The translations under genes and the position numbers were made by a program. A stretch of 64,000 nt of DNA from Volvox africanus (Eukaryota; Chlorophyta; Chlorophyceae; Chlamydomonadales; Volvocaceae), in the NCBI GenBank assembly GCA_030268105.1, contig BSDZ01000094.1, positions 1,860,501-1,924,500 on the forward strand. Direction: 5' to 3'. Positions 10,721 through 23,700 of this stretch are shown here, one piece after another. The notes beneath the pieces were generated by a model. It did no database searches and was not told the DNA's origin. It was given only the letters and a program-made list of their open reading frames with translations. How positions within the stretch are numbered: position 1 is the stretch's first letter; each line of letters opens with the position of its first letter.

Positions 10721-13700
10721 TTACCTGCCGTGCGAGATCCGCTCAAAGAAATACGACTGCTCGAAGTCCTTCTCCTCACCCACGTACTCGTGCTTGCCAG
10801 TGAAGACGGGCCTGGAGGGACATGGTGAAAGGGGTGCGGTGCCAGCCCGGTAACAGGTCCGGTTAAAAATTCAGCAGTGGGGTAAAGCAAAGATCCAAAT
10901 CCGAATCCAAAAGCCAAATCAAATTAAAATCCGAGTTTAGGGGGAGGAATGGAACAGCGATACTACGAACAAGCTCAGGAAAAGGGGTTTCCTGTAAAAC
11001 TGACGTCATCTGCGGCTTCTTCCTTATTCGTATTATATTAATGGCCATTATGGAAAATAATCACTTCCCAAGCAGAACAGCACAGCCGCAACGCAGTGCC
11101 ACTTACTTGAAGTTATAAATCAACACTGCGTCCTCCTCCAATATGTTTTTAGCCTTGTGGAGATTGCGCCGCGCCTCCGCCACAAAGAAGTTGGCCACCT
11201 CTTGACTCATGCGGATCTGCGGGCCCGCGTGGGAGTACACCACTTCCTTAAACGGGTTTTACGGCAACCCCGAGCCGTTGCCCATGCAGGTTAGGTTTCG
11301 TGTTTCTGTCTTGTGTGTTGCGGTGTGGAGCTGCCCTTACCGCTCATCTAGCCCCTCTTTCCCCCGATCCCGGCCACCAGCCAAGCGTCTCAGCCCTGCA
11401 GACCCCAAAGCACCCTTCCACCGCCTCTATCCACCCATCCATCCCTCCACCCCCTCTTTCCCGCCTAACCCTAGTTTCTACCCCACCCGCGGCCTCAGCT
11501 TCCGCCCCATCCCGCTCCCCCTTACCGCATCCGTGGAGTGCGGGATGCGCAGGTGGGGGGTCCACTCGAATGCGTTCTTCTCCGGATGCCACTGCGTGGC
11601 GGTGAAGGGGTAGTTGCGGCCCTCCAACGTGCTGATGTAGGCGGCGCCGCTCTTGTCCAAACTCAGAGACACAACGCGAAAGAAGCGACCCAACGCCGGG
11701 TTCTCTAAGAACGCCGCCATGGACAAACCTTCACGACACAACAGCAACACGAAAATAAAATTTATATTTATACATTAATTATATTTATAATTTTTATTAT
11801 TTATAAAGGAGACCCCTATTCTGAAGATGCCTCCTCAGTCAATGCAATCCTTGTGGGGTTTTGTGTGCGTGTGAGGAAGAGGGAGAGTATACTCGCTGAC
11901 CGTCTATTGCGATTAGTACTTCAGGTTTCCTGTTCTGCCCTTAAAAGAGTTCTGCCCTTGATTATGTATTGTTTGAATGCACACATATCCATTTAACGTA
12001 CACCGCAAATTTCACATTCATGCACACACGTGTTCCACATCTCCCTCCCCACGTGCACCCATCCCCCTCCTGTCACCTACCACTCATGTGGTTCTCCATG
12101 GCGATGGGTTTGTTCTGGAGGTCCGCCACCACGTCCGGCGGCAGCGACCGCAGCAGGTGGGAGGCTGACGCCTCGTCCGTATACAGCAGCGGAGCGGGGG
12201 CATCCTCCGCATCGAAGGTGCCGAGGAGGGTGTAGTTGGAGGACATAATCACAGCCAGGGTCTCCATGCCCAAACAAGTGCCGTGAACCTTGAGATTTCG
12301 GGGTCAGGGTCCGGAACATCCATCCATATCATTTTGAATTGATACATCCATAATTAGTATATAATGTATCCATATCTTATTGGATATTAATTCAAGCCTC
12401 ACGCGTAGAACAGTTCAGCCTTCCATGTACTGCATTAGTCAAGTCATCCGCCGTACCGGGAAGTAGTCACCATTGTCGTTCGCCTTCAGCGCCAGCTCCA
12501 CAAGGCGGCGTGCCGTGTCGTAAAAACGGTGACCCGGGGCCAGAGTGGCGCCGCCGCCCGGCAGTAGCAGTCCGTTAATCACGGCGAACCTAGCACAGGG
12601 CAGTAGCATGCAGCGGTGCAACTTCGAGGCGTGAAGTACTAGTGCTGGTTGCAGAAGCAATGGACACGTAATACAATGCTAGTACGTACCGTACTAGTAA
12701 TTCTATTTTCCCACATAACAGCGCATAAAAGAACCATGCTTTAAGATGTTGATGGGGCTATGTTGATGGGGCTACCCTCGCATAACATGCTAGAAAGCGA
12801 TGAGAAGTAAAATCGATTACTAGGCTACCTAAATGACAGCAAACGTTAGCAATCAAGTGAGCATATTTTGCCGGCGACGGCAAATATTGCCGGGGGCCTC
12901 AAACTAGCAGGAGTCGTTACAATGGAGGTGAAAATACGACGCAAAGAATTTCTAAATAACCTAAAACTAAAACAATTAAGTACCTGGAAAGGTAAATAAC
13001 TAAAACATATCCAAGATATTATCTACGATTGCTAGGACAGGCAGTAATGGCGGTAGCAATAAAGGCTTCTGCAACGGGCACCTTAGGGTACATCGTCACC
13101 AAGTCTACACCACTACAAATTTCCTCCTCCTCCTCCTCCTCCTCCTCCTCATCATCATCATCATCGCCAAAACTACCCTGCCCTCGTCATATGACAATCA
13201 TGCATAGCTCTAGTATAGGCTCCGTTGTCCACATCCCATCGGTGCTGCACCCCTCCTCCCTGTCCCTCACCTCTCCGCTTGGCCCCCTAGCCCTCCCCAT
13301 CTCACTGCTCACTGCTCCCCACCCCACCCCGCCTCTGGCCACCTTACCTGCGCTCAATGTCCTCGATATCCATATCATAGAAGATGGGCACCACACGAGC
13401 CCCTGCAGACTCGAGCCACTTCACGTATGATGCCGCAATATACGACTGCCCATCAGGAGCCGGATCGCCAGGCTGCAAAGCGGAATTCAAGAACGAAGGA
13501 AAAAAAGGGTAAAAGGGTATGATCCAGGGGAGGTAGCAGTACGCCAACAACTGGAAAGCCGCATGCCGGAATCAGATATGGACGGAAAAGGTCATAGGCC
13601 TCGAAGCTCCTTCTTCCTTTTTCCCTGAGGAGGAGGGAAGAGGGGAACGTGTGCGAATGCAGCATAGCAGATCAGTTATACGAAATGAGACCAGGCATAC

Positions 13701-13920
13701 CCGCAGAGATTCTACTTGCATATGCAACCATATGGTTTCCTTATGATAATCAGGCCAGAGGCGGCTTTATCGCGCACAAAATCCCACATCACTATCCCCC
13801 CCCTCTCTCACTTGAGACAAAATACCGATGATGGGTCTCAGGTTGGCATCATTGACAGGTCGCACTGGACGACCGACAGCGGCAGTGGTCACGGCGGTTT
13901 GGGCGAACTGCACCGCTGGC
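10721..13920 (-). CDS. Gamma-glutamyl hydrolase (peptidase C26)
   Basis: Hydrolyses the gamma-glutamyl tail of folate polyglutamates, normally in the vacuole or a secretory compartment. Seven exons in transcript order: 13920-13812, 13472-13348, 12589-12457, 12288-12081, 11728-11526, 11216-11107, 10811-10721, joining in frame to about 326 residues plus an unresolved first exon. The N-terminal core reads [10 protein letters not shown] then [19 protein letters not shown]; the oxyanion region is [11 protein letters not shown]; the nucleophile Cys is in [11 protein letters not shown]; the catalytic His and Glu are in [13 protein letters not shown]. All are family landmarks. Exon 1 must end in phase 2. 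A candidate start is the ATG at 14334-14332, which opens a hydrophobic signal-peptide-like stretch (MSHNLICAICGLWPLPAAS), but its splice donor is unclear. A (TCC)n(TCA)n repeat sits in the intron at 12590-13347. Confidence 0.93.
13122..13164. repeat. (TCC)n(TCA)n microsatellite in gamma-glutamyl hydrolase intron
   Basis: About nine TCC units followed by about five TCA units, in the intron between the exons ending at 13348 and starting at 12589. Confidence 0.9.
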
Positions 13921-15233
13921 CTGCAGGCGCGGAAATGGCTTTTGGAGTTTAGGGTATAGGCAGCAAGCAATCAAAACCGTGTGGGTTATGCTAACGGCGT
14001 GGAAAGGTCATCAGTGCGTGTTCGGACAAAAAAGGTGGAAATGAAGGTAGGCTTAGAGATGAGGATAACGTATGTTGTACGAAATAGTTGGAAAAATTGG
14101 AAGGGGGGTGCGGAGTGACCTCCAAAGGAGAAAATTTGTGAAAGGAAAGGAAATTGCGACCTAACGAGAAACTGGTGCTGATCATCCCAGGCGCTGATCA
14201 TAATTGGCAAAATTAAACCGGGGTTGGTTTGAAGCATCTGGTTACAAAAGAAACGAACAAATTTGGCTGGGTGGCGTTGATGCTGCAGGAAGCGGCCAGA
14301 GACCGCAGATGGCACAGATAAGATTGTGAGACATTGTGCACTGCTCATGGAAGGGGAATGAGAACGCAAATCCAGAGAAATCCTGACACCAATTCCTTAG
14401 TTCTCGGCTTGTGGGGGGTGAGAGAGGAAATGCACAAAGAATGTGTACTGGAAGCCCGGTGCTATCTATAGGGACGAGAGCTTCAATTGGGTCGTTTGGG
14501 TCGTTTGGAACGACCATTCGTGCGACAGACGTGACAGGCATGGCGATCAGTGACACTGATGACCACGTAATGTATCCAATTATTCTGCTCCAGACAAATT
14601 ATATAGTGGATCATAGGCTGCTAGACCGCGTGCCATGCTTGAGCGAAATTATTGCGAAATTGGCGCGATCGGATTACCCCACAGCCACACATCCTCACCT
14701 AATTCCATACGCTACAGTTGGAAGCAAGAGGAGAGCGACAACAGCCGCTAGCACCTTTGCCGTCGGCATAACCATTTTGAAGCTGACGTGTCGTTGCGTT
14801 GCTCCAACAGGGCCAACCCAAAGCAACTTAAATTACAAGGCTACACACAAGATTGGTCACACGAAGTGCTGGCCACGGAAGAAAGTTGACCTCTGCAGAA
14901 GGATTTAAACATTGACAAGAAGCCCAGTGTAAGCGAATGGGCGATCACGACGTGCACATTAAGGTCGAACAAGTAAACAGAGCACAAATGTGCAGCGGAG
15001 AGCTTCTGCCACAAAATGGGCGGCGGGATGCTTTGGAATCGGTACGGATATACGGCAGGTTCTTGCGCAGGATTTCCATTCTAAATGCTCCTCAGCACCC
15101 AAGATACCTACTTTTTTAACGACCCACAGACTGGCAGTCGTCTAGCTCAAGGACTTCTTGTTGATCATAACATCGTCCTTAGAGAGGCATTTACCTGTCG
15201 TTCTCTTCATTCATTTACTAACTGTTCATCAAC

Positions 15234-18200
15234 ATGGGCAAGTCAGTAGCGAAGGTGCGCTTAAAAATGCTTTTCGGTCAAGTGTTAATGCTCGCCGTGG
15301 CTGTGGGTTCCGTTACGGAGTTGTGTTTAATCGGAACAAGCAGGCGTCGGGAAAGGAGCTTAAGGCCAAGCAAGCTGCCGTAAAGCTTGAGAAAAAGAAG
15401 GTAATGAATTCTCTGATGCCTGTAATACGTACTTGCGCCCCTTTTGTAATTAGGGCTGGCGGCTGAGGACTTTGACGGCGGCCGCCCCTACCATTCTCAT
15501 ATCTTATGCAGGTGCCCGAGCCGTCTGACTCATCGGATGACGATGATTCCGACGATTCTGATGATTCCGATGACGCTCCTGTGCCAGTGAAGAAGGCCGT
15601 GGTGCCTGCGAAGGTGTGTGACGGGCATCATCAGTCGTTGTTCTGGCATTCGGGTCCCAACATTCATGTCGTTAAAATGTTGATTGTGTTCCTCGCTGCC
15701 ATTGTGTTAGGGTCATGTCCTGTTGCCAGCCTAACGTTACGAGAGTTCAAGCGTGACGAAACATCGGTTACTATGTATTTGATTTAGCATTTAATCTTAT
15801 TATTCTCTTTAAGGATGATGGCAAAGAAGTTGTGGGGGAAGTATTGTAGAGGAACTCGTTGGCGTCGACCTCATCACAATAGCCAGAACTGTATATGCTG
15901 AACCCAGGCCACAGCGAAGAAAGTTGAGGACTCGGAAGATAGCGATGATGATGATGACGACGACAGCGAGGACGAGCCGCCTAAGAAGGCGGCGGCGACG
16001 CCCGCTAAGGCTAAGGTGAGCAGCCTTCGGGAACAGTGATGCCTGTCCTTGACGTTCGTTGATGTCGACCTCAATGTAACAGCAAGAACCGTATATGCCG
16101 AATTCAGGTGCCGGCGAAGAAGGTTGAGGACTCGGACGACAGCGATGATGATGATGACGACGACGACAGCGAGGACGAGCCGCCTAAGAAGGCAGCGGCG
16201 ACCCCCACTGCGGCTAAGGCAAGCAGCCTTGAAGAACTTTAATGCCTGTTTTCCAGCACTTCTAATATGCATCGTAACTTGGATGGGGTCGCTTCCGCTG
16301 CTTAGAAAGTGCGCGCCGTCTTGTAGTTCCATCATTGTACGGTGCATCAATTCCGACAGGCCCCTTGCTGCCCGTCGATCCGTTGTCAGTGTTATCCGGA
16401 AGGGTATTTGCTGGAATTTTTGGTGTTCTGACATCCCCCATCTCATTGCCCTCTACCTGAGCCCTCGATCCGTTTTGCCGCTGAATCTTCAGACCGCTGA
16501 AAGCGATGACAGTGATGACGATGATGATAGCGATAGCGATGATGACGAGCCCCCACCACCGGCGAACAAGGGCAAGCCGGCCCCAGCGGCAAAGGCCACT
16601 GCTCCGGCTGCCAAGAAGCCCGTTGCCAAGAAGGTGAGCTCAGCCACATATCAATAACCGGTCACAAACTGGAAAGGGTGAATCTGGCTTTAGTACGAGG
16701 CTACGGTTGTGCCAAACAAAATCAGACCGCATATTGTAAAATCAGGTACAACTAGCGGCACCAAACCCTGGTCCGGGTTATTCGAGCTGGTTGTCGGAGC
16801 AAGGAGGAGGTATCATCTGTGTGGGAGGGGTGGGTTTGGTATTTTAAAGGCGCTTACCATCGTGTGTGTAGGCGGCTTGGCGGCATTGGCTGTGGGGCTC
16901 TGGCATGATGCAGTGGATGAGTGGTCTTGTCGGCGGCAATAGCTGCGATGCACTTGCCCATGGGGCCTTTGGAAAGTATGTTTGTAGCCTGACGTAACGA
17001 CCACTAAATCAAAACTACTGTTGAACCGCGAACGGAGGCTGTTATCGTTTCCAGTCTTTCGAGTTGATTGGTCATTACGGCTTCCACACCAGCGGTGGGG
17101 TTGCGTTGTTGTATCTGACCTTTTGAAAGTATGGTGTGGCTGGTGCTGCGCGGTGGGATGGCTTGGGCAGTCACGTGATATGACGTATGGTATATTACAT
17201 ATGACGTGTATGTTATCTTGCCCGATGACGATGAGGTTGTTGAGGACGCAATACGTTTGTCTTGATAGCGGTACTGTCTCCCTGCAGTCTACACCACTGC
17301 TTGTAGTTTTTGATATATGATCCGTTAAGACACGCACATGATTGGGGGGCAACTGGCAATCACGGGGGTTCCAGTATGTGGAGTAATTACCAATCTGCAA
17401 ATTTTCAATTGCGTCATGCAGGAATCTTCTGAAGAATCAGCAGAAGATTCAGATGATGGTGAGGATAAGGTTTGCGGCTTGTGTATATCTTCTGTGCAAG
17501 CCCTAATCTTGAATCAGGCGTTACCGTGATTTTGAATGTTAAGTAGACATACATACCCCTGACGGAAATGCTTAAGCGTCGTGCTTATTTGACTTCTTGC
17601 TGACGGAGGTGTTTATTTGTCAAATCGATTAACTTGACCTCGTATTGTCTATCCAATTTGCAGACGACAGCGATGATGACGACGACGAGGATGGTGATGC
17701 CAAAATGGCGGATGCGAAGAAGTCTGTCCCGGCCGCAGCTGCCAAGCGCAAACAGGATGATGATGATGACGACGAGGAGGAGGAGGAGGAGGAGGAGGAC
17801 AGCGACGAGGAGGAAGAGGAAGAAGAGAAGGAGGAGCCAAAGCCCGTCGCGAAGAAGCAGCGCCTGGACCTGGCGGGCAACGCCGCTGCCACCAATGGCA
17901 ACTCCGGCGAGAGCGCCCGGGTGTTCGTTGGTAACCTGAGCTGGGGGGCCACGGAGGACCATTTGCGGAGCCACTTTAAAGACTGTGGCAAGGTATGCTT
18001 CATACTAAGTGTGATCATACGATGCGTCTGAACACACGCTACTATTACATAGCCAATAGTTAACCTAAGACCCTAAGCTTGTTAAGAGTGTGACTGCTCT
18101 CGGATTCTTTTACCACTGATAGGTGAAGCTTAACGGAACGCTTGTGCGTCACAGCTTGGCCAAGTTTATCCCTCCCTGTTCCCCCGTCCCCACGTTCCCC

Positions 18201-19381
18201 CGTCATGTAGATCGTGAATGTAAGGATGGGTGTCGACCCGAACACGGGCCGCTCCAGGGGGTTCGCACACGTGGAATTCGCTGACTCGGCCCAGGCGCAG
18301 AAGGCCGTTGCAAAGGCCGGCACTGAGATTGAGGGACGAGCCATCAAGGTGGAGATCACGCAGCCCCGGAACCAGAGGTCAGTGAACTCAATAGGGCGCG
18401 GCCCCGCATGATCCACTTATAATTTGGTTTCGAATAAATGAAACACAGCGGCAAGCTGTTGTGCACTTAACCGCATGTTTGCAACACGTACGGTCTCGGC
18501 TGCAACGGATTGTTAGTCATCCCTAGACTTCCCGACTTCCATATTCCTCGCATCATTAATGTCGACGCCGGGGTTTCTCTCTTGTCGTTCATAAATGGCC
18601 AGTTTTGGCGGTGGTGGCGGTGGCGGTGGCAACACGGGTGATGCTGATGGCACCACAATCTTTGTGAAGGGCTTCGACGTCAACTACGGATCCGAGGATG
18701 ACATTCGCGGGGCATTGGAGGAGACTTTCGGCAATTGCGGCACGATTAAGAGCATCCGATTGCCGAGCGACCGTGAGGCCGGCACCCTGAAAGGCTTTGC
18801 GTACATTGAGTTTGACTCGACAGAAGCTAAGGTAGGAGTGATGGCTTGCTCGGTATGGCCCATGGCCTTGTCAGGATATGGGATCACAAACATCAACTGG
18901 TGTGGTACAGATCCTCTGCAAATGATTTTGTAATCCTCGTCATGAAGATACTTAATTAGGTAATTAGCTATTCCTTGCTTGCATTGGAAAACACTGTCGT
19001 TGTTTTGCGAATATGCCCATGGATACGCAGAATGCGGCTGGTGAGTTGGACGGGTCGGAGGCAGCTGGTGGCTACCTTAAGGTAGATGTCAACGTGGCCA
19101 GGCGGGACAACAGCAGTGGTGGCCGGGGCGGCTTCGGCGGCCGGGGCGGCTTCGGTGGACGTGGTGGCTTCGGTGGACGTGACGGCGGCCGGGGCTTTGG
19201 CGGGCGCGATGGCGGTCGGGGCGGCCGGGGCGGCTTCGGTGGGCGTGATGGCGGCCGAGGCCGGGGGAGAGGAGGCCGTGACGGCGGCCGGGGCTTTGGT
19301 GGCCGGGGCGGTGGTCGGGGTGGCGGCATGAAGATTGATGCCGGCGCTGGCAGCGGCAAGAAGAAGTCTTTCGATGATTGA
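15234..19381 (+). CDS. Nucleolin-like protein (acidic tracts, two RRMs, RGG tail)
   Basis: Nucleolar RNA-binding protein with roles in pre-rRNA processing and ribosome assembly, by family analogy (yeast NSR1, plant nucleolin). Eleven exons: 15234-15254, 15344-15400, 15512-15613, 15908-16015, 16108-16218, 16493-16633, 17422-17458, 17664-17992, 18211-18377, 18603-18831, 19031-19381; 550 residues. Residues 1-260 alternate Lys/Ala-rich and Asp/Ser/Glu-rich blocks (possible CK2 sites). RRM1 (about 278-357) has RNP2 VFVGNL and RNP1 RGFAHVEF; RRM2 (about 375-450) has TIFVKGFD and KGFAYIEF. The last about 80 residues are a Gly/Arg/Phe RGG domain ending GKKKSFDD. Exons 4 and 5 are near-identical duplicates, and the intron after exon 5 starts with GC. 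The start ATG has AACATGG context. TGTAA lies at 20142. Confidence 0.94.
15840..16235 (+). repeat. Tandem duplication of an acidic exon and its intron edges
   Basis: Two units about 200 bp apart. Exons 15908-16015 and 16108-16218 both encode AKKVEDS, then an Asp-rich run, then SEDEPPKKAAATP. The preceding intron ends also match (GTCGACCTCA and GTATATGC followed by the acceptor), as do the following intron starts (AGCAGCCTT). Copy one has a GTGAGC donor; copy two has GCAAGC. Confidence 0.85.
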
Positions 19382-20141
19382 GCACTGCTGATCAAGCCCT
19401 TGGCAATGGGAAGGCTTATAATCGCAACCCATATGCCTATTCTGGCGCGGGTTGTGTGAACACCTCCCCTTGGCCCCGCCTTCTCTGCACGTAGAGTGTC
19501 ATTGTTGTTTCGTCATTGTCGTCTGTGTTCCAGGAGGCTGCGGCTGAGGCCATGGCCCATATTCTTGACCGCTGGTGAAACCGCGGCTTGGTTTTTTCTG
19601 TTTTCCGACTTCAAACGGTTGACCATTTTTGGTCCCGATTGATGTGGACGGCTCTTGTTGACCACTGGCCTGGGAATACGGGACGCTGCGCTCGGGGCAA
19701 TTCTAGTGGTGAGCCTCGTACATGTACTAGGTTTTCAGCTACTGGCTTTGTTTCCATAGGCTTGCTTGGCATCATCTGCGTTTTCTGGATATTTTTGTTT
19801 CCTTAACTGGACAAGCCTCCGTTTCACAGGTTTCTATCGGTCGAACACCTGTTATGGTTTTTGGGTATTACGTACATGGCGATGTACGTAGTTTACTGTA
19901 TATGGGTGCACTCACGATTATTAAGCATCATACACAGTTCGTCGTGCGATGCTGGCGATTCGATGCGCGAGGTAACGTTTGCTACGGGTAAGGTCAAGTC
20001 CTAAATGACCTTATATCCGTGGATCTGTTCTGTGCTCGGAATTTACACTGTCGCGATATTCGCACATGTGCACATAGCCAGGTTAACGGCGATTCACGAG
20101 AGAATGTGGCAAATAGTACATTGCAGTGGTGGCGTAATTTT

Positions 20142-20146
20142 TGTAA
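20142..20146 (+). terminator. Candidate poly(A) signal of nucleolin-like gene
   Basis: First TGTAA noticed after the stop at 19381, giving a 3' UTR of about 760 bases. It faces the lipase poly(A) signal, leaving about 590 bp between the convergent transcripts. Confidence 0.4.
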
Positions 20147-20733
20147 CTTCCTCGCTGGTTTCCTTCCTACACGTGCTAATAATAAAACGAAGTACGACAC
20201 CACACAGTTATTTTCCCTCCGCTAGCAACACTACGTACGTTACCAACTTCATCACCGTCTACGCCTACAGCGCCTAAGCAAAGGATTAGTCTCCCTGTGA
20301 TTCTTTAATGTCAAACTTATCATTTTCACTCTACCACTTCCTTTTAGGCTGTTGCCTAACGCCGATACAAAAATACACGTACCAATTGTGAAATCAATTG
20401 CGCGCTCATACAACCACAACAGAAAGTTAGACGGGAAAGAAAAGGTGTATTTCAATGGGCCACACGTACCCTTCCTTCTCTGGGACCGCAGCGGACCGGA
20501 AACCCAAAAGGCCTTGAAGGATAACGATGACCTGCGTAATATCAACGACCCAACGACCCTGCAATCGCCCATCGGCGGATGTGTGCCTGCCAACCACATC
20601 ACCAACACTCCACAACACGAATGCAACTGACATATTATCCTTTAAATCCCATCCCCCGAAGAGTCCAAAAATCTGAAAGCCACACACAGTTAATCTGCAT
20701 CCCATTTTAATTATCAAAATTTTGTCTGTCTCC

Positions 20734-20738
20734 TTACA
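20734..20738 (-). terminator. Poly(A) signal of the class-3 lipase gene
   Basis: TTACA on the plus strand (TGTAA on the transcript) 35 bases downstream of the lipase stop codon, implying a very short 3' UTR. Confidence 0.6.
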
Positions 20739-20772
20739 TATTTAGTTTATTTGTACGTCCTCTCACTCGGTG

Positions 20773-23700
20773 TCATGGAAACAGACTGGTGCCGCCGCTG
20801 CTCTGTTGTTGAAGCTGCAGCTCGTGGCGTTCCGCCTGCATCACCGCCTGCATCACCGCCTGGCGCACCGCTGCCCGCAGCTCCACGGCCCCGTCGCACC
20901 CTGCCGTATCTCGCCACACTGACGTCAACTCGATGCGCGGGATGGATACCGCCGGCTGGTGTAGCAGTGGCCCATCCAAGCACACCACCCGCACGTCCCC
21001 GGGAGGCACACCGCAAGCGGCTGCCAGCGCCCGTGTCACCGCAGCGCGCCGGCCCGGGGGAGATTCAGCACACGTGAGCAGCACCGGCACCAGCGGGCAG
21101 TCAGCTTCAGCGGCACGGTTTCGGAGCGCCTCCATGTTGCGTCCCCGGAGCACATGGAGCGAGTCACGGCAGCTTGCCGCCACCACAACCGCTCCCCATT
21201 CGTTGCCGGGGCGCTGAGAGCTGAATTCGCTGCCGCTGCCGTTGCCGCTGCTGCAAATGCTGTGTACGCCGTTCCTCGGTGCTGCCGGGCCGTTGCCGCA
21301 GGGAACGGAGGGGCTATTATGCATATGCAACGCGTGTGCACCTGATCCCGGGGGGTTAGGCCCGCCAGCGTTGCAGGCTTGCGCGGAACGGCCACGGCGG
21401 AAGGCCTGTGAGTGGCGAGGGACCGGAGGCGTGAAGAGATTATGCTTTTCAATAGTGCGTGAGGGACTTCTTTGCCACCTTGCGATCCACCTACAGCCTA
21501 CAGGCCAACAGACCTACAGACACAGCATCCCCAGATCCAGCGACTATTCATCCTACCGTATAATGATACCCTTCCTAACGGCGATACCCATCAGACCTAT
21601 TCTCTTCCCGCCTCACACCCGTCAGTCTGAGCCACAGAGCCTCATCATCGCCCGACATGGGCCAATGAGCTTCATTCACAGCCCCATCACGTTTTCCCCT
21701 CACCTGTAGGCCCCAGCTGGGAAGACGGCCCAACATTCCAACCAGTGCCGCAGGCCGCAGCAACACACCCACCACACCGCCCAGCAGCGCCCGCCAGCCA
21801 ATATTCCGCTGAAGCACCTGCCGCCTGAGGCCCTCCTCCATGCGGCGGACAGCAACGAAGGGAGATACACCCACAACATCGGGACAGACATCCCAGGTAG
21901 GCATGACCCCCAGCGCCGCAGCCGCCGCAGCTGCGGCGGCCGCCGCGGTGGTGGTGGCGGCGCTGTGGAATGTGGCGTAGGCGGCTTTGGCAGCGGCACG
22001 CGGGTCAATGCCGGTAGGCGCAACAGCAGCGGCGACGGAGGTGGAGACTTCAGCTGCGGGGCGTGCCGCTGCGGCAGCGGCGGCGACAGGCTCCCTCCCT
22101 GTGGATAGGCCCTGGCAGCAGCCCTTCCAGATATAGGCCACGGGCACGGGTCGCAGCGGTGGAGAACCCGCCGCAGGCGGTGTGCCGGCCTGCGGTGGCC
22201 GAAGCGGCAGGATGTGCCGCCCGGCCGCTCCGGCGGCGGCGCCGCCGCGTCTAGTGCCCCAAACCTGCTTCGCTGGCTCCACCATTACGTTACAGAGCTC
22301 TAAACCGTCGGACAGGACTGCTGGCGGCAGTGGTAGCGCTGCTCGCCCCGATCCCGCCCGCAAGCGGCCCAGTACCTGGGCCTGCAACTGCGCCAGTGAC
22401 ACGCCGCCGGCGCGGATTGGTTGCCTGCTACCGCTACCGCCACCGCCATCGCCAGCGGCGGAGGCAGCGGCGGAGGCAGTGTCTGCATCTGCCGCCGATT
22501 CACGACGCTGTGCAGCGCCCAGTGGCAGCAACCAGCCAACGGACCGCCGCCGCATCTCCGTCGATAAATTGGGCAATGGCACCTGCGGGGCTGCGGTTGT
22601 AGCCGTCACAGCGGCTGCTGTAGTAACAGGGACAGTAGTGGGAGGTACCCCGGTTCCTGCCACGACCGGCGCTGCTAAGCCAAAATGTTCTTGCCGTGAT
22701 GCTGAAGCTGTGCCTAAGGCAGTCACGCCGCTCGTGGCGACAGGACCTGAGGGCAGGTGCCCGGCCCTCGGCAGAGGCCAGGAAAACCATCGCGCTGTCG
22801 GCGTGAGTAGTGGCTGGGGAGGCGACGCCGCCACCGCTGCCCCGGTGGTATCTTTGGAGGCATCTGGCACTCCAGGCCACCAAAGCACCCAACGGCGACC
22901 CACGGGCTGCACAGCGCCGCCGGCGGCCGCTCCAATGGCGGCGGACCTGCCGCCGCCACCGCCGCCGCTACGAGGTAGATTGCTGCGGGCACTGGGCTGT
23001 CCGGTACCGGCATGAGCGCCGAAGCGAGAGACCCAACGAGTAACAGCCACTGCTGCTGCGCGTGGCCCTGCTACAGCTAACGTATTAATGGGCACTGCAG
23101 TCTCGGTACCGACATCAGGTATCGACGTCGCATCCGCCGCTGTCAGCGGTGATGATATGGTCGTGCGAGATCGAGCCGGGCCAGAACGCGGCGTAAGAAG
23201 GAACATTGGCAGCCCTGAGGGTGCGGCCGCACGCGACTCGGGAGAAGGGCTCCCCTCTGCCGCCACTGACGTTGCCGCGTCTGCCCCTGCCACCGATAAT
23301 ATCACCTTCCCTGCTGACACCCCTTGCTTCTGCTGCTGTTGCTGCAGAGGAGGCCCACTGACGCCAGCCCCAGAAGATGTCGCGGCGGCCATGGCCACCA
23401 CAGCCGCGGACGCCGCGGCGGCAACGAAGACCGCTGCCTCACTTCCCGTGAACGCCGTCGCCATTGCCGCGGCGGCCGCCACAACAGCCGCCATCGTCAC
23501 GGCGGCATTTACAAGCACCGATGCGCCACCATCGGAGCTAAACGCCGCTACTGTGCTCGCGACGACAGCTGCCGCGCCTACTGCCGCCACCGCGCCGGTG
23601 ACGCCAGCCGCGGACGCTGCCGCTGCACCCACAGCCGCTGCCGCCAGGCTCTGCCGAATTCCCCAGCGCAGCCTTCCCAGACGCAATCGAAACCGAGGTA

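Noticed and set aside
19072..19395. Pro/Arg-rich ORF antisense to the nucleolin tail
   Set aside because: Mirror of the RGG-encoding exon; the sense frame is supported by splicing and family features.
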